NCBI GenBank assembly: GCA_937896065.1
Contig: CALBLI010000062.1
Coordinates: 1-18,977 of the forward strand
Direction of reading: 5' to 3'
Length of the DNA stretch: 18,977 bases
DNA from: an uncultured Caryophanales bacterium
GTDB taxonomy: Bacteria; Bacillota_I; Bacilli_A; RFN20; CAG-288
Shown: in pieces, positions 13,687 to 18,977 of the stretch
Numbering within the stretch: the first letter of the stretch is position 1
Layout of the letters: every line of letters begins with the position of its first letter
Translations under genes and position numbers: made by a program
Notes under the pieces: model-generated
The model's database searches: none
Told to the model about the DNA's origin: nothing
The model's input: the letters and a program-made list of their open reading frames with translations, nothing else

Positions 13687-14587
13687 TAAAGAAATTGCTG
13701 TTATTGGTCTTGGACCAGCTGGTGTCTCCGCAAGTATCTATTTAAAAAGATATGGTTTAACTCCTATTTGTTATGAAAAAGAAATTATTGGCGGTAAAAC
13801 AAATTATACTGATAAAATTGTTAATCTTGCTGGATTTGTCAAAGAAAAAGGTCAACTTCTTGCAAGTGACTATGAAAAGCAATTAGAGTCCTTTAAAATT
13901 GATGTCATTTATAAAACCATCAATAAAGTTTCTAAAATAGATGATCATTTTTTAATTTCATCTAATAATTATCAAAAAGAATTTGACTATGTCATTTTAG
14001 CTATGGGACTACAAATGAAGAAATCAAATATTAAAAATATTGATCCTTTTATGGGGAAAGGTGTTTCTTCATGTGCTGTTTGCGATGGTAATTTTTATAA
14101 AAATAAAATTGTTGCTGTCTATGGAAATGGTAACGAATGCTTAGTTGAAACTTCATATCTTGCAAGTCTTGCTAAGCAAGTGTATTTGATATATAAAGAA
14201 AATGATTTAAAAGGGATTGAAAGTGAAATTGAAAGAATTAAAAATTCTTCTAATATTACTTTACTTTCAAATACAATAGTTAGTGAAATCGTCGGTAAAA
14301 ATAAAATAACTGGCATCAATATTTTTAGTAATAATAAAGCATCACTTTTAAATATAGATGGTTTATTTATCTATGGCCAAATGCTTCCTTCTTCATCTAT
14401 TTTAGATTTTGATGTAGAAAAAGATGATAAAGGATTTATCATCTCTGATGCTAATATGGAAACTAGTGTTTCTAATTTATATGCGGTCGGTGATTTTAGA
14501 AATACATCACTTAGACAAATTGCTGTTGCCACAAGCGATGGTGCAATAGCTGCAAGTAACATTCATTTGAAGGTTTTAAATTCATAA
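13676..14587 (+). CDS. trxB: thioredoxin reductase-like flavoprotein with atypical NADPH site
   Basis: The 303-residue protein has the FAD-binding GLGPAG (11-16), the redox-active CAVC (C133, C136), a second dinucleotide-binding region GNGNEC (150-155), and the C-terminal FAD block YAVGDF with RQIAVATSDGAIAA. These mark a low-molecular-weight thioredoxin reductase, which normally passes electrons from NADPH to thioredoxin. The NADPH 2'-phosphate motif HRRxxxR is absent: the equivalent strand reads VYLIYKENDLKG. NADH or another donor is therefore possible. No thioredoxin gene is in the window. It overlaps the HAD gene by 11 bp and is followed one base later by whiA. trxB also lies close to whiA in Bacillus. 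Confidence 0.85.
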   Translation: MLNNKEIAVIGLGPAGVSASIYLKRYGLTPICYEKEIIGGKTNYTDKIVNLAGFVKEKGQLLASDYEKQLESFKIDVIYKTINKVSKIDDHFLISSNNYQKEFDYVILAMGLQMKKSNIKNIDPFMGKGVSSCAVCDGNFYKNKIVAVYGNGNECLVETSYLASLAKQVYLIYKENDLKGIESEIERIKNSSNITLLSNTIVSEIVGKNKITGINIFSNNKASLLNIDGLFIYGQMLPSSSILDFDVEKDDKGFIISDANMETSVSNLYAVGDFRNTSLRQIAVATSDGAIAASNIHLKVLNS

Positions 14588-14588
14588 T

Positions 14589-15551
14589 ATGGACCAAACT
14601 ATTGCCTTTGCAAGAAACGTCAAAGAAGAACTATTACAAAGTGAATATACAAAAGAGCAAAGAAAATTAATTCTTGCTGGATTATTTTTAAATTCTGTCA
14701 AAGAACCTTTTATAGCTTTTTCTTTTAAGAGTGAAATATCAAGTTGTGCACAACTTGTTTATCTCACTTTAAAAAATGACTTTAAAGTTGATTCTACAAT
14801 CAATTCTAAAAAGAACACTAATTTAAAAAAGAGTCTATCATTTATTGTAAGTGCTGATAGTATTAAGATAAAGAAAGTATTAAAAGAACTAGAACTTCTT
14901 GATGATAACTGTCAAAAATGTGAATTTAAAGATAGTTTGAAGACTAAAAATTTTAAATATTTACTAATAGGGTTGTTTCTTTCTTCTGGTTCAATAAACA
15001 ACCCATATTCTAAAAAAACATCCTATTATTTAGAACTTTCATTTAATAGCTTAAATGACGCTAACTTGATCTTAAAAAAATTGAATTCATTTAGAAATGA
15101 AAAAACAATGAATTTTAAATTGATCAAAAGAAGGGATAAGTATGTCATCTACTTAAAGAAAAGCGATCAAATATCAGTTTTTTTATCATATATCAATGCA
15201 ACTGAATGCATGTTCGAATTTGAAAATGCAAGAATATCTAAAGATGACATCAATGTCATCAATAGATTATCTATTTGTGACACTTCTAATTTAAAAAAAA
15301 CGATGAAAGCGGCCTCAACTGATATTGAAACAATCAATTTTCTTTTAGAACACAAACCGATAAATCTTTTTGACAAAAAAAGCCAAGCTGTCATAAATAC
15401 AAGACTCAATTTCCCTGATCGAAATTTAAGAGAAATAGCTGAAATTATAAGCAACGAGTGTGATATATCAATTACTAAATCAGGTGTTGCTCACATTCTT
15501 ATTGTTCTAAGAAAGCAAGCTGAAGAATTCAAGAAAAACATGAATAAATAA
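14589..15551 (+). CDS. whiA: WhiA DNA-binding protein
   Basis: WhiA combines a degenerate LAGLIDADG homing-endonuclease-like domain with a C-terminal helix-turn-helix. It is nearly universal in Gram-positive bacteria, where it affects cell division and chromosome segregation (and sporulation in Streptomyces). The 320-residue length is typical. The N-terminal start is KEELLQSEYTKEQRKLILAG. The LAGLIDADG-like core is at about 125-150 (LLIGLFLSSGSINNPYSK, then YYLELSF). The HTH region LREIAEII ... TKSGVAHILIVLRKQAEEF closes the protein. Only one base separates it from trxB, so it is the last gene of the hprK operon. In Bacillus, rapZ and mgfK (yvcJ, yvcK) lie just before whiA; both are absent here. 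I see no clear terminator after it. Confidence 0.95.
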   Translation: MDQTIAFARNVKEELLQSEYTKEQRKLILAGLFLNSVKEPFIAFSFKSEISSCAQLVYLTLKNDFKVDSTINSKKNTNLKKSLSFIVSADSIKIKKVLKELELLDDNCQKCEFKDSLKTKNFKYLLIGLFLSSGSINNPYSKKTSYYLELSFNSLNDANLILKKLNSFRNEKTMNFKLIKRRDKYVIYLKKSDQISVFLSYINATECMFEFENARISKDDINVINRLSICDTSNLKKTMKAASTDIETINFLLEHKPINLFDKKSQAVINTRLNFPDRNLREIAEIISNECDISITKSGVAHILIVLRKQAEEFKKNMNK

Positions 15552-15611
15552 TCGTTTTGACTTAATTTATTAATAATATATATAAATATACTTGATTTTA
15601 TATATTTTTAA

Positions 15612-15640
15612 TTGAGTTACTCTTCATAAAAGTTTATAAT
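15612..15640 (+). promoter_or_regulatory. strong promoter of the LRR lipoprotein operon
   Basis: -35 TTGAGT (15612-15617), a 17-bp spacer and a perfect -10 TATAAT (15635-15640) precede an unusually good AAGGAGGT site at about 15689-15696. The leader of about 50 bases is AT-only and shows no riboswitch-like structure. Confidence 0.7.
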
Positions 15641-15700
15641 TATTATTATAATTTTAAGAAACATTTTTATGTTATTTTTATATTTTTTAAGGAGGTAGAA

Positions 15701-18196
15701 ATGTCTAAAAAATCAAAATTACTTTCTCTTGTTGCATGTTTGTCTATACTTTCAGTAAGTTCAGCTTGCACTATGAAGAATAATTCTAGTTCTACTATCA
15801 GTAGTTCTATATCTTCCTCAACTCCTGATACACCTGACACTCCTAAAAGTGATGAAGAACTTTTTACTTTTACTTTAAGAGAAAATACCACAACTGGTAA
15901 TTATTATGAAGTTAATTTAAAAGACCCTGAAGAAAATATTACTAACTTAGTTGTACCTGATGAATACAATGGACTACCTGTTAAATCTGTTAATTTTACA
16001 AGCCAAGGTTACAAAGACCTTTATACTACAGCCGTACCTATTCCTAATGAGCATATTAAATCTTTATACATTGGTAAAAATGTTAATTCTTTATCAGTAA
16101 GTGGATTTTCAGCTCTTGAAAAGGTAGAAATATCAAAAGAAAACACAACCTATTGGGTTGAAAATAATTGTGTTTTAACAAATGAAAGTAATAAATCTTA
16201 TACTACAATTGTTCTTTTATATAAAGGGGCTATCATCCCTACAACTGGTTCATACCTTATAAATTTTTCAGCCGCACGTTGCAGCTCATTAGAGGAAATA
16301 TATATTCCTTCCAGCGTTTATTCTATTAGTAGTGTAGCTTTTGTTGCTAATAGAAAACTTAAAAGCTTTAAAAGCGATAACTCCAAATATATCGTTAGGG
16401 AAAATTGTCTTATCGATGCAAGTAATTCTAGTCAGCATATGCTCATTGCCGCAACAAATGAAGCTACTATACCATCATATGCAGCTTTAAAAGTCATTGC
16501 TAGTCAGGTCTTTGCTGGCTTAAACATTAAAAAAATTGTCATACCATCAAATATTACAAAATTTGATGGTGATTATGATTGGGAAAAAGGTAGCGGTACA
16601 GTTCATTACACTTTTGCAGCTTCTGATCTTGAAGAAGTTGTTATTGCTGAAGATTCAAAAATTGAATATTTCACTAATCAATTTCAATGCACAAATATCA
16701 AAACAATCTCCATTCCAGATAATGTGAAGTACTTAGGCAATGCCTTCCAAAAATGTAAACAATTAGAATCGGTTAAACTACCACGTTATTTAAAAAAATT
16801 CGACGGTAGTAGTACATTTTATAATTGTACATCTTTAAGTAAATTAACAATGCCTGCTAATCCATATGGATTTAGAGTTGATAATGATAATACTTTAATC
16901 AATACCATAACCAATACTATTCTTCTAGCAGTCGGTGATGATTATGTTGTACCTAACACAACTAATATATATTCATATGCTTTCGGATTAATTAGAAAGA
17001 CTCTAACTTTTGCTGATGAATATACACTGACTTCTATTCCTAAAATTGCTTCTCTAAATTTAGATGAACTCCATATAAGTTCACCTAATTTAAAAACTAT
17101 AGCTTTTGAAGATTGCAATATTAAAAAAGTATATTTGGATTACAACGTAGATTCTAATAATGGTCTTAATTCTAATTGTTTCAAACGTTCAAATATCGGT
17201 GAGTTACATGTAAGTGAAAAAGTCAAATCACTGCGCAATAGTAATGAAACTAATGAAACTACTGCAGCTTTTTATAAAACAACTATTGGCGATGTTATTT
17301 TTGATGGTACAAATAATACTGGCATGGTAATTGTTGATGATGTTTTACTTGTTGGACAAAATAAGCAAAATCTTCATAAAGTTTTAAATAAAGACATTGA
17401 TTTTGATAATTTTAAATTCCCTAGCACATTACTTAATGTTTGCTCATTTGCTTTCTATGGTACTAAATTTAAAAAGCTTGATCTTTCAAACTGTGATAGT
17501 TCTACTTTCACTCTCTATGACTGTTCATTATTTGGCCTTGAAAATTTAGAAGAATTGATTTTACCAACTAGTTTATCTGATATTCGTACTAGTGTTTTTG
17601 GAACTAATACTCTATCCAATTATAATTCAAAAGACATTATGACTAAGAATATTAAAAAGATAAGTATCAAAGATAGTGAAAACTGTCTTAAATACAAAAG
17701 TGAAAATGGAAACATCATTTCAAGAAGTGATAATACACTCATATTAGGAACAGCTGATTTTAATATTCCTGAAGGGGTTACTACTATTGCTTCTAATGCT
17801 TTTAATAGATTTGCATTTACTAATCCCAATATTGTTATTCCTGAAGGGGTTACTACTGTTGCCGATGGAGCATTTATATATACTGATTTACAAAGCATTG
17901 TTTTCCCAAGTAGCTGTACTTCTATTGGTAATTATGCTTTAAGATCGGCTTATAATCTACAAGAAATCGAAATATTAAATGGGAATTGTAAACTGTTTCC
18001 TTATGCTTTTGGTTATACTTCCAGTAAGTTAAATCTAAAAATAAAAATGACAAAAGATGCTTTCTTGACAAGTTTCCCTACTGCAACTAGTGTTAATAAT
18101 TTATTTTATTCTAATGTCAGCTATAGAACCATTCAATTTATAGATGATAATGGAAATTATCAAGATAAAGTCACTATAAGTGGTTTATATAAATAA
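15701..18196 (+). CDS. BspA-like leucine-rich-repeat (LRR_5) surface lipoprotein
   Basis: The 831-residue protein begins with a lipoprotein signal peptide: MSKKSK, a hydrophobic core, then VSSAC with C23 as the probable lipidated residue. C13 (LVAC) fits the motif but leaves too short a core. A Ser-rich linker and a TPDTPDTP stretch (about 28-50) follow. The rest is LRR_5/BspA-type repeats of roughly 22-24 residues with cores such as LEEIYIPSSV, IKKIVIPSNI and IPEGVTTIASNAF. Such proteins are surface-displayed adhesins or binding proteins in gut and oral bacteria; the ligand is unknown. Membrane attachment would need Lgt, encoded nearby. AAGGAGGT precedes the start. It is followed 15 bp later by a paralogue, with no terminator between, so they form an operon. 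Confidence 0.9.
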   Translation: MSKKSKLLSLVACLSILSVSSACTMKNNSSSTISSSISSSTPDTPDTPKSDEELFTFTLRENTTTGNYYEVNLKDPEENITNLVVPDEYNGLPVKSVNFTSQGYKDLYTTAVPIPNEHIKSLYIGKNVNSLSVSGFSALEKVEISKENTTYWVENNCVLTNESNKSYTTIVLLYKGAIIPTTGSYLINFSAARCSSLEEIYIPSSVYSISSVAFVANRKLKSFKSDNSKYIVRENCLIDASNSSQHMLIAATNEATIPSYAALKVIASQVFAGLNIKKIVIPSNITKFDGDYDWEKGSGTVHYTFAASDLEEVVIAEDSKIEYFTNQFQCTNIKTISIPDNVKYLGNAFQKCKQLESVKLPRYLKKFDGSSTFYNCTSLSKLTMPANPYGFRVDNDNTLINTITNTILLAVGDDYVVPNTTNIYSYAFGLIRKTLTFADEYTLTSIPKIASLNLDELHISSPNLKTIAFEDCNIKKVYLDYNVDSNNGLNSNCFKRSNIGELHVSEKVKSLRNSNETNETTAAFYKTTIGDVIFDGTNNTGMVIVDDVLLVGQNKQNLHKVLNKDIDFDNFKFPSTLLNVCSFAFYGTKFKKLDLSNCDSSTFTLYDCSLFGLENLEELILPTSLSDIRTSVFGTNTLSNYNSKDIMTKNIKKISIKDSENCLKYKSENGNIISRSDNTLILGTADFNIPEGVTTIASNAFNRFAFTNPNIVIPEGVTTVADGAFIYTDLQSIVFPSSCTSIGNYALRSAYNLQEIEILNGNCKLFPYAFGYTSSKLNLKIKMTKDAFLTSFPTATSVNNLFYSNVSYRTIQFIDDNGNYQDKVTISGLYK
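17765..17857 (+). repeat. LRR repeat pair with exact DNA identity
   Basis: The 21-bp sequence coding IPEGVTT occurs identically at 17765-17785 and 17837-17857, 72 bp (24 residues) apart, which is one LRR_5 unit. It is the clearest nucleotide-level trace of repeat duplication in the gene. Confidence 0.75.
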
Positions 18197-18211
18197 AAGG
18201 AGTCAAACAAT

Positions 18212-18977
18212 ATGAAAAACAAAAATAAATTATTTGCTTCGCTTTCTCTATCTTCATTACTTTTATTTTCAACATTAACTTCTTGTAACACAAGACAAGT
18301 CAATTCATCATCAACTAATTCAACTGTCAATCCTTCAACACCTGACACTCCTGATGATCCAGTTAATCCACCAGATGTTAATGATGATGTTTTTGAATAT
18401 ACTTATCAAGTATCATCTTATGGTACAGGATATAATATAACTAAGATACTTGATGATAATTTAACTGATATTGTTGTCCCTGATGCATATAATGGTATCC
18501 CTGTGGTTGCAATTGATGCAATTAAAGATAATGATAAAATCAAATCAGTTCATATCGGTGCTAATGTCACTTATGAAAGTGTCTATTATAGAAATGATAC
18601 AATGAAGAATTTGCCTTCCTTAGAAAAAATAACTGTATCTGAATATAATACCAAATTAAAGGCCGTCAATAACTGTTTAATAAGTGGCAGTAATTTAATA
18701 ATAGTAGGATGTAATTCTTCTATTATTCCTGATAATATTCCTAATTTGCAAATTGGTGTTGGTGCTTTTAAAGGAACTGGTTTAAAGAAAATTCACATTC
18801 CTAAAAATGTTACTAGTATTGGAAGACCCATTAATTCTCCTGCAGCAGGTTTTGCTGGCAATAATCAACTTATTGAAATCACATCAGATTCTGCAGATTA
18901 TCCAGTTATTGAAAACTGCTTAATTCATCTTCCTACTAAAACCATGATTACTGGAACTATTAGAGGAAACATACCTG
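18212..18977 (+). CDS. BspA-like LRR surface lipoprotein, cut by the window end
   Basis: The first 255 residues are present and the gene runs off the window. It starts MKNKNKLFASLSLSSLLLFS and continues to the canonical lipobox LTSC with C25. A Ser/Thr/Pro linker (STPDTPDDPVNPP) follows, then LRR_5-like units such as IKSVHIGANV and LKKIHIPKNVTSIG. The layout matches the upstream protein: the segment after the linker (FEYTYQVSSYGTGYNI, then IVVPDAYNGIPV) aligns with FTFTLRENTTTGNYYEV and LVVPDEYNGLPV there. The two are therefore paralogues made by duplication. AAGGAG at 18197-18202 precedes the ATG and overlaps the end of the upstream gene's region. The likely role is surface binding; the ligand is unknown. 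Confidence 0.88.
   Translation, partial: MKNKNKLFASLSLSSLLLFSTLTSCNTRQVNSSSTNSTVNPSTPDTPDDPVNPPDVNDDVFEYTYQVSSYGTGYNITKILDDNLTDIVVPDAYNGIPVVAIDAIKDNDKIKSVHIGANVTYESVYYRNDTMKNLPSLEKITVSEYNTKLKAVNNCLISGSNLIIVGCNSSIIPDNIPNLQIGVGAFKGTGLKKIHIPKNVTSIGRPINSPAAGFAGNNQLIEITSDSADYPVIENCLIHLPTKTMITGTIRGNIP

Noticed and set aside
1..18977. CRISPR array, tRNA or rRNA genes, insertion sequences
   Set aside because: No regularly spaced repeats, tRNA-like cloverleaf or rRNA sequence, and no transposase motifs or terminal inverted repeats were seen. The repeats present are a two-copy direct repeat and in-gene protein repeats.

Overview
The window reads as chromosomal DNA of a low-GC Gram-positive bacterium (Bacillota). 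The lineage is probably an uncultured, possibly gut-associated group within or near the Bacilli/Mollicutes. Support comes from the strongly AT-rich sequence, the conserved hprK-lgt-(HAD)-trxB-whiA gene order, the DUF2089/HAAS pair and the BspA-like leucine-rich-repeat lipoproteins. TGA is used as a stop (end of the DUF2089 gene), so the Mycoplasma-type code is not in use. The lineage is an inference; nothing in the window names a species.

Layout. (1) Positions 1-2375 hold a small membrane protein and a DEDDh exonuclease with a BRCT-like tail on the minus strand, then a divergent HAD hydrolase. The exonuclease and hydrolase appear to share a compact divergent promoter giving almost leaderless mRNAs. 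(2) Positions 2421-5433 hold a yybP-ykoY manganese riboswitch followed by a SERCA-type P-type ATPase, probably an Mn2+/Ca2+ exporter. (3) Positions 5292-9480 are an accessory island bounded by a perfect 118-bp direct repeat. The repeat is the 3' end of the ATPase gene, so the second copy is a displaced C-terminus with a different tail. The island carries, all on the minus strand, an XRE regulator and an ImmA-type metallopeptidase, a DUF4417 gene with a broken 5' end, a CPD/C80-like toxin-domain protein, a zinc-ribbon plus ribosomal L7/L12-like protein, and a zinc-ribbon pseudogene with two frameshifts. A candidate plus-strand small RNA lies between the two gene groups. No integrase or transposase is visible. 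(4) Positions 9511-10860 hold a DUF2089 regulator translationally coupled to a HAAS/DUF4097 protein. (5) Positions 10963-15551 are a tightly overlapping operon: hprK, lgt, a HAD protein that has lost both catalytic aspartates (in the place where Bacillus has ppaX), a TrxB-like flavoprotein without the usual NADPH HRR motif, and whiA. (6) From 15612 to the end, a strong promoter drives two tandem BspA-like LRR lipoproteins, the second cut by the window edge.

How it fits together. HprK phosphorylates HPr for carbon catabolite control. Lgt lipidates prolipoproteins such as the two LRR proteins next door. The riboswitch would raise ATPase synthesis when Mn2+ is high. The most unusual region is the 4.07-kb island. 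Its repeats predict that excision would precisely swap the ATPase C-terminus. Its cargo resembles a regulated toxin/immunity cassette that is partly decayed.
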